A stretch of DNA of 64,000 nt from Acidobacteriota bacterium. GTDB lineage: Bacteria > Acidobacteriota > Vicinamibacteria > Vicinamibacterales > Vicinamibacteraceae. The notes under the pieces were generated by a model. The model saw nothing but the letters and a program-made list of their open reading frames with translations, had not been told where the DNA came from and ran no database searches. A program made the translations under genes and the position numbers. Numbering within the stretch: position 1 is the first letter of the stretch; every line of letters begins with the position of its first letter. The stretch is taken from positions 1-64,000 of the forward strand of contig JADLFL010000023.1 of the NCBI GenBank assembly GCA_020845575.1, in the 5' to 3' direction. Below are positions 7,875 to 18,752 of this stretch, one piece after another.

Positions 7875-9254
7875 ATGAACACGTCGGTGGAAGCACCGTC
7901 CAGGGCATCGCGCCTGGGCCAATGGATCATCGGTCTCATCCTGCTCGTGGGCGGCGGCACGGCCGTCTGGTACTACGGAGTCGGGCAACCGGCTCCGAAC
8001 CAGGGCGGACCGGGCCGTTTCGGCGGGATGCGCGGCAACGAGACGCCGGCGGTCCGCGTGGTCGAGGCCGAGACACGCAGCATCGCCGTTTCCCTCAGGG
8101 CACTGGGAACGGTCACCCCCATCAACACCGTCGTGGTCCGTCCGCGGCTCGACGGCGAACTGGTGCGCGTGGCCTTCTCCGAAGGCCAGCGCGTCTCGGC
8201 GGGCCAGGTGCTGGCCGAGATCGACCCGCGGCCGTACCAGGTGGCGCTCGCGCAGGCCGAGGGCCAGCGCGCCGAGAACGAAGCTCGGATCACCAACGCC
8301 CGAACAGACCTGGCGAGCTTCCAGTCGCTCTACGAGCGGCAACTCATTCCCAGGCAGCAGCTCACGGCGCAGGAATCGCTCGTCAAGCAGATCGAAGGCA
8401 CGATCCAGTCCAACGACGCGCAGATCAACAACGCCAGGCTGCAGCTCTCGTACACGAAGGTCGTCGCGCCCATCTCGGGCCGCCTCGGACTCCGGCAGGT
8501 GGACGTCGGCAACCTCGTTCGCAGCGGCGATGCCAACGGCATCGTCGTGATCACGCAGATGCAGCCGACCTCGGTGCTGTTCACGGTGCCGGAGACGGAA
8601 CTCCCGGCCGTGCTCGAGGCGATGCGCGGCAAGGTCGCTCCACCCGTCGAGGCCTGGGATCGCGCCGAGACGACGCGACTGGCGACTGGCACGCTGCGCA
8701 CCATCGACAACCAGATCGACACGACGACGGGCACGATTCGCCTGCGCGCGCTGTTCGACAACGCCGACGAGAAGCTCTACCCGAACCAGTTCGTCAACAT
8801 CAACCTGAAGCTCGCCACCGTGCGCGCCGCCACGGTCGTCCCCGCAGCGACGATCCAGCGCGCGTCCTTCGGCACGTTCGTCTACGTCATCAAGCCCGAT
8901 GGCAAGGCCACGATCCGCAAGGTCACGCTCGGCACGAGCGAAGGCGAACGCGTGGCGATCACCGAAGGCGTGGAGTCGGGCGAGCAGGTGGTGCTGGAAG
9001 GCGTCGACGCGCTGCAGGAAGGGACGACGGTGGAGATCGTCGGCACGGGTCCCGCGCCGCCGCCGTCCACCGAGATCCCCGTCGCGCAGCCGCGCCGCGG
9101 CCAGGGCGGACCCGGTGGAGCCCCCGGAGCGACGTCGGGTGCCGGTGCGGGCCAGCAGGCTCCCGCACAGCCCGCCACGCCGGCCGCGGGTCAGGGATCT
9201 GGTCAGGCGCCCGCCGGTGCCGCCTCCGGCCAGCCGAAGGCAGGCCGTCCATGA
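7875..9254 (+). CDS. mdtA: RND efflux periplasmic adaptor (MdtA-like)
   Basis: This 459-residue membrane-fusion protein links the inner-membrane pump to an outer-membrane channel. An N-terminal membrane anchor (about 17-36) is followed by the lipoyl/barrel-sandwich half-motif ([23 protein letters not shown]), a long alpha-hairpin with [19 protein letters not shown], and a second half-motif ending [20 protein letters not shown]. The last 70 residues form a low-complexity Pro/Gly/Ala/Gln tail. Its stop overlaps the next start (ATGA, 9251-9254), so the adaptor and two pump subunits form one operon. No TolC-type gene lies nearby. Confidence 0.92.
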   Translation: MNTSVEAPSRASRLGQWIIGLILLVGGGTAVWYYGVGQPAPNQGGPGRFGGMRGNETPAVRVVEAETRSIAVSLRALGTVTPINTVVVRPRLDGELVRVAFSEGQRVSAGQVLAEIDPRPYQVALAQAEGQRAENEARITNARTDLASFQSLYERQLIPRQQLTAQESLVKQIEGTIQSNDAQINNARLQLSYTKVVAPISGRLGLRQVDVGNLVRSGDANGIVVITQMQPTSVLFTVPETELPAVLEAMRGKVAPPVEAWDRAETTRLATGTLRTIDNQIDTTTGTIRLRALFDNADEKLYPNQFVNINLKLATVRAATVVPAATIQRASFGTFVYVIKPDGKATIRKVTLGTSEGERVAITEGVESGEQVVLEGVDALQEGTTVEIVGTGPAPPPSTEIPVAQPRRGQGGPGGAPGATSGAGAGQQAPAQPATPAAGQGSGQAPAGAASGQPKAGRP

Positions 9255-12200
9255 ACATCTCGCGCCCGTTCATCCTGCGCCCGGTCGCCACGGCGCTGTT
9301 GATGGCGGCCCTGCTGTTGTCGGGCGCGCTGGCCTACCGGCTGCTGCCGGTCTCGGCACTGCCGCAGGTCGACTACCCGACGATTCGCGTCCTCACGTTC
9401 TACCCGGGCGCGAGTCCCGACGTGATGACGAGCGCCGTGACCGCCCCGCTCGAACGGCAGTTCGGGCAGATGCCCGGTCTCGAACAGATGTCGTCGACCA
9501 GTTCCGGCGGCGCGTCGGTCATCACGCTCCGGTTCTCGCTCGACAAGGCCATCGAAGTGGCCGAGCAGGAAGTGCAGGCGGCCATCAACGCCGCCAGCAA
9601 CCTCCTGCCCAACGACCTGCCGCAGCCGCCGGTCTACAACAAGGTCAATCCGGCCGACACGCCGGTGCTCACGCTCGCCATCACGTCGCCGACGATGCCG
9701 TTGCCCGACGTGTATGACCTGGTGGACACGCGCGTGGCGCAGAAGCTGTCACAGTTGCCCGGCGTCGGTCTGGTGAGCCTGGCGGGTGGTCAGCGTCCGG
9801 CCGTGCGCATCCAGGCCAACCCGCAGGCCCTCGCGGCGCACAACCTGAATCTCCAGACCCTGCGCGCGGTGATCGCGGCCGCCAACGTCAACCAGCCGAA
9901 GGGCAACTTCGACGGCCCCGAGCGGTCGTACATGCTCGACGCCAACGACCAGCTCCGCTCGGCCGATGCGTATCGCAACCTGATCGTCGCCTACAGCGGC
10001 GGCGCGCCGCTCCGGCTGTCGGACGTGGCCGAGGTGGTCGACGGCGCGGAGAACACGCGTCTCGGTGCGTGGGCCGACGACCTGCCCGCCGTGCTCGTCA
10101 ACGTCCAGCGCCAGCCCGGCGCCAACGTGATCGACGTCGTCGATCGCGTCAACGCGCTGCTGCCGGCCCTCACGGCCAGCCTGCCGTCGACGCTCACCGT
10201 ATCGGTCCTCAGCGATCGCACCGACACCATCCGCGCATCGGTCTCCGACGTCCAGCACGAACTGGTGTTCGCCGTCGGCCTGGTCGTGCTCGTCACGTTC
10301 GTCTTCCTGCGCAACATCCCCGCCACGATCATCCCCAGCATCGTCGTGCCGCTCTCGCTCATCGGCACGTTCGGCGTGATGTACCTCGCGGGTTTCTCGA
10401 TCAACAACCTCACGCTCATGGCGCTCACGATCGCCACGGGGTTCGTGGTCGACGACGCGATCGTGATGGTGGAGAACATCGCGCGCTACCTCGAAGAGGG
10501 CGCCTCGCCGATGGAGGCCGCGCTCGAAGGCGCACGACAGATCGGCTTCACGCTGGTCTCGCTCACGGTTTCGCTCATCGCGGTGCTGATCCCGCTGCTG
10601 TTCATGGCCGACGTGGTGGGCCGGCTGTTCCGGGAGTTCGCGATCACGCTGGCGGTGTCGATCATGATTTCGCTGGTCGTCTCGCTGACGCTCACGCCGA
10701 TGATGTGCGCGCGCCTGCTGAAGGCCGAGCACGCCGAGAAGCACGGCCGCCTGTACCACATCACGGGCCGCTTCTTCGACGGCATGGTGGCCTGGTACGG
10801 CCGCATGCTGACGGTGTCGCTGCGCTACCAGACGCTGACGCTCTTTGTCGCGGTGGCCACGCTCGCGCTCACCGCCTGGCTCTACGTCATCGTGCCGAAG
10901 GGCTTCTTCCCCGTGCAGGACACGGGTGCCATCCAGGTGATCACCGAAGCGCCGCAGACGGTGTCGTTCGCGGCGATGGCGGAGCGGCAGCGCGCCGCGG
11001 CCCGTGCCATGCTCGAGGAAGACGACGTCAAGGGGCTGTCGTCGTTCATCGGCGTCGATGGCTCGAACGCCACGCTCAACAGCGGACGCATGCTGGTCAC
11101 GCTGACGCCGCGCGCGGAACGGTCGCGCACGGCCACCGAGATCATCGCGTCGCTGCGCGAGCGCGTCTCGCGCGTGCCTGGCATCGCGGTGTACATGCAG
11201 CCAGTGCAGGACCTCACGATCGAGGATCGCGTGAGCCGTACGCAGTTCCAGTTCACGCTGGAAGATCCCGACATGACGCGCCTCAGCGAGTGGGTCCCCA
11301 GGCTGGTGACCAGGCTCCAGGAGTCGCCGCACCTGGCCGACGTGGCCAGCGACCTCCAGGATTCGGGGTTGCAGGCGTTCCTCGACATCGACCGCGACGC
11401 CGCGAGCCGCCTCGGCATCCGCGTCTCGGCCATCGACGATGCGCTCTACGACGCGTTCGGACAGCGCCTCATCTCGACGATCTACACGCAGGCCAACCAG
11501 TACCGCGTGGTGCTGGAAGTGGCGCCGCGCTTCCAGGTGGGTCCCGAAGCGCTGGGGCAGGTATTCGTCTCCACCGCCGACGGCCGGCAGATCCCGCTCT
11601 CCAACATCGCGTCGATCGAGCACCGCAACACGGCGCTCGTGATCAACCACTCCGGCCAGTTCCCCGCCGTGACGATGTCGTTCAACCTCGCGCACGGCGC
11701 GTCGCTCGGTGATGCCGTCGAAGCAATCGAATCGGCGCAGCGCGAGATTGGCATGCCGGCGAGCATCCAGACGAAGTTCCAGGGCGCCGCGGCGGCGTTC
11801 AGGGCATCGCTCTCCAGCACGCTGCTGCTCGTGCTGGCCGCGATCGTCACGATGTACCTGGTGCTCGGCGTGCTGTACGAGAGCTACATCCACCCGATCA
11901 CGATTCTCTCGACACTCCCGTCGGCGGGCGTGGGCGCACTGCTCGCGCTGCTCTTCACGGGCACCGACCTCAGCCTGATCGCCATCATCGGCATCATCCT
12001 GCTGATCGGCATCGTGAAGAAGAACGCGATCATGATGATCGACTTCGCGCTCGACGCCGAGCGCAGCGAAGGCATGAACCCGCGCGACGCCATCTACAAG
12101 GCGGCACTGCTGCGCTTCAGGCCCATCCTCATGACGACGCTTGCGGCGCTCTTCGGCGCGCTGCCGCTCATGCTCTCGACGGGTTCGGGCGCCGAGATGC

Positions 12201-12358
12201 GCCAACCGCTCGGTCTCGTGATGGTGGGCGGCCTGCTCGTCAGCCAGGTACTCACCCTCTTCACCACGCCGGCCATCTACCTGTTCTTCGATCGCCTGGG
12301 CCACGCCTGGCGCGGCTCGAAGGCGCCGGCGCTCACTGCGGAGGACGTGACGGCATGA
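9251..12358 (+). CDS. mdtB: RND multidrug efflux permease, first subunit (MdtB-like)
   Basis: This 1035-residue inner-membrane proton/drug antiporter starts with the family-typical [16 protein letters not shown]. It has about 12 membrane helices in two halves, each with a large periplasmic loop. The TM4 segment includes [17 protein letters not shown], with the paired Asp residues of proton relay. ATG 9251 is chosen because it overlaps the adaptor stop and yields the canonical N-terminus; an in-frame extension back to 7838 merely shadows the adaptor gene. Pairing with a second permease is characteristic of MdtBC heterotrimers. Substrates are unknown. Confidence 0.94.
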   Translation: MNISRPFILRPVATALLMAALLLSGALAYRLLPVSALPQVDYPTIRVLTFYPGASPDVMTSAVTAPLERQFGQMPGLEQMSSTSSGGASVITLRFSLDKAIEVAEQEVQAAINAASNLLPNDLPQPPVYNKVNPADTPVLTLAITSPTMPLPDVYDLVDTRVAQKLSQLPGVGLVSLAGGQRPAVRIQANPQALAAHNLNLQTLRAVIAAANVNQPKGNFDGPERSYMLDANDQLRSADAYRNLIVAYSGGAPLRLSDVAEVVDGAENTRLGAWADDLPAVLVNVQRQPGANVIDVVDRVNALLPALTASLPSTLTVSVLSDRTDTIRASVSDVQHELVFAVGLVVLVTFVFLRNIPATIIPSIVVPLSLIGTFGVMYLAGFSINNLTLMALTIATGFVVDDAIVMVENIARYLEEGASPMEAALEGARQIGFTLVSLTVSLIAVLIPLLFMADVVGRLFREFAITLAVSIMISLVVSLTLTPMMCARLLKAEHAEKHGRLYHITGRFFDGMVAWYGRMLTVSLRYQTLTLFVAVATLALTAWLYVIVPKGFFPVQDTGAIQVITEAPQTVSFAAMAERQRAAARAMLEEDDVKGLSSFIGVDGSNATLNSGRMLVTLTPRAERSRTATEIIASLRERVSRVPGIAVYMQPVQDLTIEDRVSRTQFQFTLEDPDMTRLSEWVPRLVTRLQESPHLADVASDLQDSGLQAFLDIDRDAASRLGIRVSAIDDALYDAFGQRLISTIYTQANQYRVVLEVAPRFQVGPEALGQVFVSTADGRQIPLSNIASIEHRNTALVINHSGQFPAVTMSFNLAHGASLGDAVEAIESAQREIGMPASIQTKFQGAAAAFRASLSSTLLLVLAAIVTMYLVLGVLYESYIHPITILSTLPSAGVGALLALLFTGTDLSLIAIIGIILLIGIVKKNAIMMIDFALDAERSEGMNPRDAIYKAALLRFRPILMTTLAALFGALPLMLSTGSGAEMRQPLGLVMVGGLLVSQVLTLFTTPAIYLFFDRLGHAWRGSKAPALTAEDVTA

Positions 12359-15300
12359 ACCTCTCGGCGCCGTTCATCACGCGCCCGGTCGCCACCACGC
12401 TCCTGAGCATCTCGGTGGTGCTCATGGGCGCGATCGGCTACATGCTGCTGCCGGTGTCGCCTCTGCCGCAGTTGGACTTCCCGGCGATCACCGTGGGCGC
12501 GTCGCTGCCCGGCGCGAGCCCAGAGACGATGGCCTCATCGGTGGCGACGCCGCTCGAACGCGCGCTCGGGACGATCGCGGGCGTCAACGAGATCTCGTCG
12601 CAGAGTTCGCAGGGTTCGACGCGCATCTTCATCCAGTTCGACCTCGGCAAGAACATCGACGCCGCCGCGCGCGAAGTGCAGGCCGCGATCAACGCGTCGC
12701 GCTCGCTGCTGCCCAGTGCCCTGCCGGGCATGCCGTCCTACCGCAAGATCAACCCGTCGCAGGCGCCGATCATGCTGCTGGCGCTCACGTCGGACACCGC
12801 GACGACGAGTCAGCTGTACGACCTCGCGTCGACGGTGCTCGCACAGAAGGTGGCGCAGGTCACCGGCGTCGGCGACGTGACGGTGGGCGGCGGGTCGCTG
12901 CCCGCCGTGCGCGTCGAACTCCAGCCGCGCGCGCTCACGCAGTACGGCATCTCGCTCGACGAGGTGCGACAGGCAATCAGCAACGCCAACCTCCGCCGCC
13001 CGAAGGGCATGGTCGAGGACAGCGATCGGCACTGGCAGATCCAGGCCAGCGACCAGTTGACGACGGCCGACGCGTACCAGCCGCTGGTGATCGCCTACAG
13101 GAACGACGCGCCGGTCAGGCTGTCCGATGTCGCGCGCGTGTACGACGGCGTCGAGGATCGCTACAACGCCGGCTACTTCAACGACAAGCCGGCCGTCCTG
13201 CTCGTGGTGAGCCGGCAGGCGCAGGCCAACATCATCGACACGGTCGATGGCGTGACGGCACAGCTGCCCGCGCTGCGCGCGTTCCTGCCCGCCGGCGTGT
13301 CGCTCGACATCGCGAGCGACAGGTCGCCCACCATCCGCGCCACGCTCCGCGAGGCGCAGCACACGCTGCTCATCGCGGTGGGCCTGGTCATCCTCGTCGT
13401 GTTGCTGTTTCTCGCGAAGTTCCGCGCGGCGATGATTCCCGTGATGGCCGTCCCGGTGGCCCTCATCGGCAGCTGCGCGGTCATGTACCTGTGGGGCTTC
13501 TCGCTCAACAACCTCTCTCTCATGGCGCTCATCGTCGCGACGGGACTGGTGGTGGACGACGCGATCGTCGTCCTGGAGAACATCAGCCGGCACGTCGAGG
13601 AGGGCATGTCGCCGCTCGAGGCCGCGTTCACCGGCTCGAAGGAAGTCGGCTTCACGCTCCTCTCCATGAACCTCTCGATCGTCGCGGTGTTCGTGTCGCT
13701 CCTCTTCATGGGCGGCATCGTCGAGCGGCTGTTCCGCGAGTTCTCCATCACGCTGGTCGCAGCCATCCTCATCTCGCTGGTGGTGTCGCTCACGCTCACC
13801 CCGATGCTGTGCGCGCGGTGGCTCGTGCACCAGGGCGTGGAGCGGCCCGGGCGCCTCCAGACACTGAGCGATCGCGGGTTCGGATGGCTGCGCCGCGGCT
13901 ACGGCCGCACGCTGGACTGGGCGCTCGCACACTCACCCATCGTGCTGATGCTGTTCATCGGGACGGCGGCGTTCACGGTGCACCTGTACGTGAACGCGCC
14001 GAAGAGCTTCCTGCCGCAGCAGGACACGGGGCAGCTCGGCGGCTTCATCCGCGGCGACGACGGGATGTCGTTCCAGATCATGCAGCCGAAGATCGAGGCC
14101 TATCGCAAGGCGGTACTCGCCGATCCGGCGGTGGAGAGCGTGGCAGGGTTCGTCGGTGGCGGACGCGGCATCAACAACGCCCAGATGTTCGTGCGCCTCA
14201 AGCCGCTCGACGAACGGAAGGTGTCCGGTCAGGTCGTGGCCGAGCGCATCAGGCGCAACACCCCCAAGGTGCCAGGCGCGCGGCTGTGGCTGAACGTGGA
14301 CCAGGACATCCGCTTCGGCGGCGGGTTCGGCGGCGGGTCGTACCAGTACATGCTGCGGTCCGACAGCGTGACCGAACTGCGCGTGTGGGCACAGCGCGTG
14401 CGCGAAGCGCTCAAGCCGCTCCCCGAGATCACGGGTATCCAGGACGAACTGGTGTCGAGCCAGCAGATCACGCTCGACGTCGATCGCGAGGCCGCGCGGC
14501 AGCTCGGCGTCGAGATGTCCACGGTGACCCAGGCGCTCAACAACGCCTTCGGACAGCGGCAGGTCTCCACCATCTACAACGCGATGAACCAGTACCGCGT
14601 GGTGATGGAAGTGGCTCCCCAGTTCGCGCAGGGACCCGAAGCGCTGGACGCGACATACGTGATCACGTCGCGGGGCGACCGCGTGCCGCTCTCGGCGTTC
14701 AGCCGCTACACGCGCACGTCGGCCAACGACCGCATCAGCCGCAGCGGCCAGTTCGCATCGGAGAGTATCTCGTTCGAGCTCTCGCCCGGCGTGAGCCTGA
14801 GCCAGGCCGAAGCGGCGATCAACCGCGCGGTGGGCGTGCTCACCCTGCCAACGTCCGTGCAGGGCACCATGCAGGGCAACGCCAGCCTCTTCACGCGCAT
14901 GCAGGGCAACCAGCCCCTCGCCATCCTCGGCACGCTGCTCATCGTGTACATCGTGCTGGGCGTGCTCTACGAGAGCTACCTGCACCCGCTGACGATCCTG
15001 TCGACGCTGCCCTCGGCCGGCGCCGGGGCGTTGCTCGCCCTGCTGCTGCTCAAGACCGAATTCAGCCTCGTGGCGCTGCTCGGGTTGTTCCTGCTCATCG
15101 GCGTCGTGATGAAGAACGCGATCCTGATGATCGACGTCGCACTGCAACGCGAACGCGAACACGGCGTGTCACCGGAGGTCGCCATTCGCGAAGCGTGCCT
15201 GCTGCGCCTGCGACCCATCCTGATGACCACGATGTCCGCCCTGCTCGGCGCGCTGCCGCTCATGCTGGGGACGGGCGAAGGCGCGGAACTGCGTCAGCCG

Positions 15301-15477
15301 CTCGGCATCGCGATCGTCGGCGGCCTCGTGGTGAGTCAGGTGCTCACGCTCTACACCACGCCTGTCGTCTATCTGTACCTGGAGAACATCCGCGTGCGCG
15401 TCAACCGCCGCCGCGGCCACAGCGTCGCCGACGAGGTCATCCACGATCCGAGCGTGTCAGACGCGACGCACGCGTAA
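12355..15477 (+). CDS. mdtC: RND multidrug efflux permease, second subunit (MdtC-like)
   Basis: This 1040-residue RND permease starts [17 protein letters not shown] and overlaps the first permease by ATGA (12355-12358). TM4 again contains [17 protein letters not shown]. In E. coli the MdtB and MdtC subunits assemble as a 2:1 trimer, and this gene order (adaptor, pump, pump) supports the same arrangement here. A heptamer array begins directly after the stop codon. No regulator or outer-membrane factor is encoded next to the operon. Confidence 0.94.
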   Translation: MNLSAPFITRPVATTLLSISVVLMGAIGYMLLPVSPLPQLDFPAITVGASLPGASPETMASSVATPLERALGTIAGVNEISSQSSQGSTRIFIQFDLGKNIDAAAREVQAAINASRSLLPSALPGMPSYRKINPSQAPIMLLALTSDTATTSQLYDLASTVLAQKVAQVTGVGDVTVGGGSLPAVRVELQPRALTQYGISLDEVRQAISNANLRRPKGMVEDSDRHWQIQASDQLTTADAYQPLVIAYRNDAPVRLSDVARVYDGVEDRYNAGYFNDKPAVLLVVSRQAQANIIDTVDGVTAQLPALRAFLPAGVSLDIASDRSPTIRATLREAQHTLLIAVGLVILVVLLFLAKFRAAMIPVMAVPVALIGSCAVMYLWGFSLNNLSLMALIVATGLVVDDAIVVLENISRHVEEGMSPLEAAFTGSKEVGFTLLSMNLSIVAVFVSLLFMGGIVERLFREFSITLVAAILISLVVSLTLTPMLCARWLVHQGVERPGRLQTLSDRGFGWLRRGYGRTLDWALAHSPIVLMLFIGTAAFTVHLYVNAPKSFLPQQDTGQLGGFIRGDDGMSFQIMQPKIEAYRKAVLADPAVESVAGFVGGGRGINNAQMFVRLKPLDERKVSGQVVAERIRRNTPKVPGARLWLNVDQDIRFGGGFGGGSYQYMLRSDSVTELRVWAQRVREALKPLPEITGIQDELVSSQQITLDVDREAARQLGVEMSTVTQALNNAFGQRQVSTIYNAMNQYRVVMEVAPQFAQGPEALDATYVITSRGDRVPLSAFSRYTRTSANDRISRSGQFASESISFELSPGVSLSQAEAAINRAVGVLTLPTSVQGTMQGNASLFTRMQGNQPLAILGTLLIVYIVLGVLYESYLHPLTILSTLPSAGAGALLALLLLKTEFSLVALLGLFLLIGVVMKNAILMIDVALQREREHGVSPEVAIREACLLRLRPILMTTMSALLGALPLMLGTGEGAELRQPLGIAIVGGLVVSQVLTLYTTPVVYLYLENIRVRVNRRRGHSVADEVIHDPSVSDATHA

Positions 15478-15480
15478 GGG

Positions 15481-15656
15481 ACCGGCAACCGGCAACCGGC
15501 AAGCCGGCAAGCCGGCAACCGGGATGAACTTCTTCCAGATGGAGGCCAGGGGCTTCAGCCCCTGGCTCCGACGAACGGGCTGAAGCCCGTTCGCTCAAGC
15601 ACGTAGTGTGATGGCCCTGTGTCCGGTTGCCGGTGGCCCATTGCCGGTTGCCGGAC
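15481..15656. repeat. spacer of two heptamer arrays flanking a double hairpin
   Basis: Directly after the plus-strand gene there is a CCGGCAA array (15481-15523), and directly after the converging minus-strand gene a TTGCCGG array (15621-15656). Between them lies a REP-like double hairpin: GCCAGGGG-CTTCA-GCCCCTGG around 15544-15564 and GAACGGGC-TGA-AGCCCGTTC at 15573-15592. The first hairpin resembles 51989-52023 and 56889-56918. Confidence 0.85.
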
Positions 15657-16886
15657 TCACCTCCCCGTCCTGTTCCAGTAGATGACCACGTTCGATGTGC
15701 GGCGGCCGGCGGCGATGATCTCCGGGCGGCCGTCGCCATCGAGGTCGGCTGTCGTCACGTCCTCGGTGGCCATGCCGCCCATGTCGATCGGCGTCCGTCG
15801 CTCGACAGCACCGTCCTTCGTGATGTCGTAGGCAACGAGGCCGGCGGCGCCATCGCGCCACCCCGCCACAAGTTCATCGTCGCCATCGACATCGAGGTCG
15901 GCCCACGCGATCGCATGACCGCCTGTCAGCGTGGCATCCGCTGTCGTCCGGGGCCACAGCGCCGATGATGCGGCGCCGCTGTCTGGCTCGCGATACACGA
16001 TGACGGACGTGCCGTGCCACGGCTCGACTGTCGCGAGCATGCGTCTGCCGCCGACGCTCCCCATCTTGATCTCGCCGGGCGAACCCTCCCCCACCTTGCG
16101 CTTCTGCCACGTACCGTCGTCCGAGCGCGTCAGCAGGTGCAGACCTTCACGACTCGCGGTGAGCAGTTCGTCGCGATCCTGCCGTGTGAACCGCACCGGC
16201 AGGAAGTTGTGCAGGATGTGAAGACTGTCGTCGGCGATCTCCGACGGCCACGGCTGGCTGGCCGGCTGCGCGGGCACCGACAGCACGACGATGCGCGCGC
16301 CGGCTTCTGGCCAGTCCGGCGGGCTCGTGCCACGGCCGTGGAGCGGCGTGACGATGAGCTCGGGCCCGCCCTTCCCGTCGACGTCCGCCCACTTGATGCG
16401 GTGCAGCGTCGGCTCGTTCGTGATGTCGAACAGGGGCCACGGCGCGCCGTCGGCCGTCTGCCTCGTCCAGTGCAGCGTGCCACCGCCCGCCGTGTCGCGG
16501 GGATTCCACGTGGCGCCGATCGCCACGTCCATCCGTCCATCGCCGTCGATGTCGTGCGGCGCGAGGGTGACGTTGTCCTTCGGCGTCTTCCCGTCGAGGA
16601 CGACGTGTTCCTTCCAGGTCGGATTCTCGAACCAGACGAGCTGCGTTCCGCTGATGGCGACAACGTCTGGCTTGCCGTCAGCGTTCATGTCCGCCGTCGT
16701 GACGGCGTAGCCGACGCCGAACTCGCGGCGGATCTCCTGTCGCTCGAACGTCACGCCGCTCGAGCCCGTCGCGGCCGGCTGCGAAGACGCGGCGAGATGG
16801 CCCAGGGCGGTACACACCAACGCCGCGCCAGCCAGCACGACACCGGCACGGCGCGGCAGGAAACGTTGCAGGGGGAACCGTTGCAT
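15657..16886 (-). CDS. exported FG-GAP/VCBS repeat protein
   Basis: This 409-residue protein has an N-terminal signal or anchor (about residues 12-32) and a seven-bladed-propeller-type body made of repeated Ca-binding loops: DMNADGKPD, DIDGDGRMD, DLDVDGDDE and DLDGDGRPE. FG-GAP/VCBS propellers are extracellular scaffolds for adhesion or carbohydrate binding; no enzyme domain is visible. ATG 16886 is preferred because it places the signal peptide at the start. A second, larger FG-GAP protein lies at 42562. Confidence 0.88.
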   Translation of the reverse strand: MQRFPLQRFLPRRAGVVLAGAALVCTALGHLAASSQPAATGSSGVTFERQEIRREFGVGYAVTTADMNADGKPDVVAISGTQLVWFENPTWKEHVVLDGKTPKDNVTLAPHDIDGDGRMDVAIGATWNPRDTAGGGTLHWTRQTADGAPWPLFDITNEPTLHRIKWADVDGKGGPELIVTPLHGRGTSPPDWPEAGARIVVLSVPAQPASQPWPSEIADDSLHILHNFLPVRFTRQDRDELLTASREGLHLLTRSDDGTWQKRKVGEGSPGEIKMGSVGGRRMLATVEPWHGTSVIVYREPDSGAASSALWPRTTADATLTGGHAIAWADLDVDGDDELVAGWRDGAAGLVAYDITKDGAVERRTPIDMGGMATEDVTTADLDGDGRPEIIAAGRRTSNVVIYWNRTGR

Positions 16887-16923
16887 GAGCCGCACTCTAC
16901 ACCGGCGCGTGCGGCGGCGCGCA

Positions 16924-17571
16924 TCAGGCGCGACGCACGCGGCCGACGATCCAGTGGGTGGCCAGCAGGCCGACGCCGAGGAGCAGCAGGCCACCCGGTT
17001 CGGGCACCGACGCACTCTGGAACGTGACTTCGCTCAGGAACACCCACGAGTGCCCGTTCTCGTCGTCGCGGAACAGCTGCAGTTCGAGCGGCCCCGTGGC
17101 TGCGAGCTGCGAGAAGGTGAACGCGACGGGCGCTCCACCGGGGTCGTCGGTCAACGAATAGGTGGTTCCGTTGATGCGGATCGCTCTGGGTGTCGACACG
17201 CCACCTGCCCCGTTCGAGTCGTCGACGTGGATCGTCAGCGAGTCGATGGTGGTCCCGCCCGTGAAGTAGAACGTGATGGTGGGATCGATGCCGTCCCAGC
17301 CGACGTAGGGGCCATTGCCGGCAGGCGCCTCGGCGTCGAACCAGTTGGTGGTCGCAATGATTCCGTCTGTCAGGTCTCCGAGGCCGCCGGTCAGTGGCGC
17401 GCCATCTGCAGCCGTGTTTCCGGTGCCGTTGTAACTCTCGTCCCAGTAGTTGTACGACCCCGTGTGGCCGTTGAGCGTGTCGTACCAGAGGGGCAGCACC
17501 GGAGCGGCGGCGGCGATCGATCCGCTGGCGAGGACGGCCAGTACGACGAGGAATGGTGTTGTGCGACGCAT
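16924..17571 (-). CDS. PEP-CTERM sorting-domain protein
   Basis: This exported protein of 215 residues has a Sec signal peptide (about 1-23, ending AAA-AP), a beta-sandwich-like body, and the C-terminal sorting signal VPEPGGLLLLGVGLL followed by basic residues RVRRA. PEP-CTERM proteins are processed by an exosortase and often belong to biofilm or exopolysaccharide surfaces. No exosortase is encoded in this window, so it must be elsewhere in the genome. ATG 17571 starts directly at the signal peptide. Confidence 0.9.
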   Translation of the reverse strand: MRRTTPFLVVLAVLASGSIAAAAPVLPLWYDTLNGHTGSYNYWDESYNGTGNTAADGAPLTGGLGDLTDGIIATTNWFDAEAPAGNGPYVGWDGIDPTITFYFTGGTTIDSLTIHVDDSNGAGGVSTPRAIRINGTTYSLTDDPGGAPVAFTFSQLAATGPLELQLFRDDENGHSWVFLSEVTFQSASVPEPGGLLLLGVGLLATHWIVGRVRRA

Positions 17572-17653
17572 GATGCCCGCCAGTGTGTCCGCAACGGATC
17601 GCGACTGCAAGCAGAGCCGTGGACTTTTCCGTAAGCTCTGCCGCACCACATCC

Positions 17654-18637
17654 TCACGGCACTCCCGGCGGATCGATCACCGCCTGAATCTCGGGTTCGT
17701 CGAACGAATCCGGCGTGACGAGCACGACACCCGTGTCGACGACTTCACTGACGGGCTTGCCCTGCAGGTGATCGACCATCGTCTTCACGCCGAGGTAGCC
17801 CATGTTGATGGGGTTCTGCGCGACGAAGCCGTGAATCTGTCCCGCGCGCAGCGGCTCGATGAAGCTGGCGCTGTAGTCGAAGCCAACGAAGGTCACCGAA
17901 CCGGCCTTGCCGATGTCCTGGAGCGCGAGCAGCATGCCCGCGGTGGCCGATTCGTTGGACGTGAAGATGCCGTCGAGGCGATCGCCGTACTGATTGAGCA
18001 GGTTCTCCGACGCGCGCTTGGCCGTGTCGCGCGTGGCGCCCGCGTATTGATCGGAGGAGATCACCGTGACGCCAGGGAAGCTCGATCGCAGCTCGTCGAG
18101 GAATCCCTGCTCGCGCTCCTCCGTCGCCGCCGAGCCTTCCTGATAGCGCAGCAACAGCACGGTCCCCTTGCCGCCGAGCAGTTCGCCCATGCGCCGGCCG
18201 GCGAGGTGGCCGCCCCTGCCGTTGTCGGTGCTGACGTAGCTGACGGTGGGGTTCGGCTTCGTGAGCGCCGAGTCGAAGATCACCGTGGGGATCCCTGCTC
18301 GCGCGGCTTCCTCGACCGGACGACGCAACGCCGTGCTGTCGAGCGGCGCGAGCACGATGCCGGACACGCCCTGACTCGTGAACCCCTCCACGACCTGGAC
18401 CTGCTGCTCCCGATCGTCTTCGCGCATGGGGCCCGTCCAGATCACCTCGACTGGCGTGCCCGCGGCCGTGTACTCGGCCGCCGCACGCTCGGCGCCAAGC
18501 TTCACGCGCTTCCAGTGCTCGTGCGTCGAGCCCTTCGGCACGAAGCCTATCGTGATGCCCGACTTCCGTCCGCCGTCGCCGCCGCACCCCATCGCGACCG
18601 CGAGCACCGCCGCCGTCACCATCCATCGCATGCGCAT
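17654..18637 (-). CDS. sugar ABC transporter substrate-binding lipoprotein (RbsB-like)
   Basis: The 327-residue product begins with a lipoprotein signal (lipobox VAMGC, Cys about residue 18) and continues as a type-1 periplasmic binding protein of the ribose/autoinducer-2 family: GITIGFVPKGSTHEHWKRV at the start of the first lobe, GIVLAPLDSTALRRPVEEA, and TFVGFDYSASFIEPLRAGQ before the C-terminal lobe. It would bind a sugar outside the membrane. No ATPase or permease gene is adjacent, so it is an orphan: it may serve a distant transporter or act as a sensor. Confidence 0.9.
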   Translation of the reverse strand: MRMRWMVTAAVLAVAMGCGGDGGRKSGITIGFVPKGSTHEHWKRVKLGAERAAAEYTAAGTPVEVIWTGPMREDDREQQVQVVEGFTSQGVSGIVLAPLDSTALRRPVEEAARAGIPTVIFDSALTKPNPTVSYVSTDNGRGGHLAGRRMGELLGGKGTVLLLRYQEGSAATEEREQGFLDELRSSFPGVTVISSDQYAGATRDTAKRASENLLNQYGDRLDGIFTSNESATAGMLLALQDIGKAGSVTFVGFDYSASFIEPLRAGQIHGFVAQNPINMGYLGVKTMVDHLQGKPVSEVVDTGVVLVTPDSFDEPEIQAVIDPPGVP

Positions 18638-18686
18638 GTCGCGCTACATCATGTGCCATGAGCGCGTCATGCGCCTCTCCCACAGA

Positions 18687-18752
18687 TGTAGGGGCACCCC
18701 TTGTAGGTGCCCGATCCGAACGGGCGGCCACAAGGGCCGCCCCTGCGTACCC
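18687..18752. repeat. intergenic double-hairpin element
   Basis: Two stem-loops occupy most of the spacer 18638-18751: GGGGCACC...GGTGCCC around 18691-18712 and GGGCGGCC-ACAAG-GGCCGCCC around 18722-18742. GC-rich paired hairpins of this type are common dispersed intergenic elements. Confidence 0.7.

Noticed and set aside
7838-9250. In-frame N-terminal extension of the first RND permease (to 1506 residues)
   Set aside because: It overlaps the whole adaptor gene and lacks membrane helices; the canonical MNISRPF start is at 9251.
9749-12304. 851-codon minus-strand frame, very rich in Arg, His, Asp and Glu
   Set aside because: It is the exact shadow of the MdtB-like gene; composition is that of a reversed high-GC coding strand.
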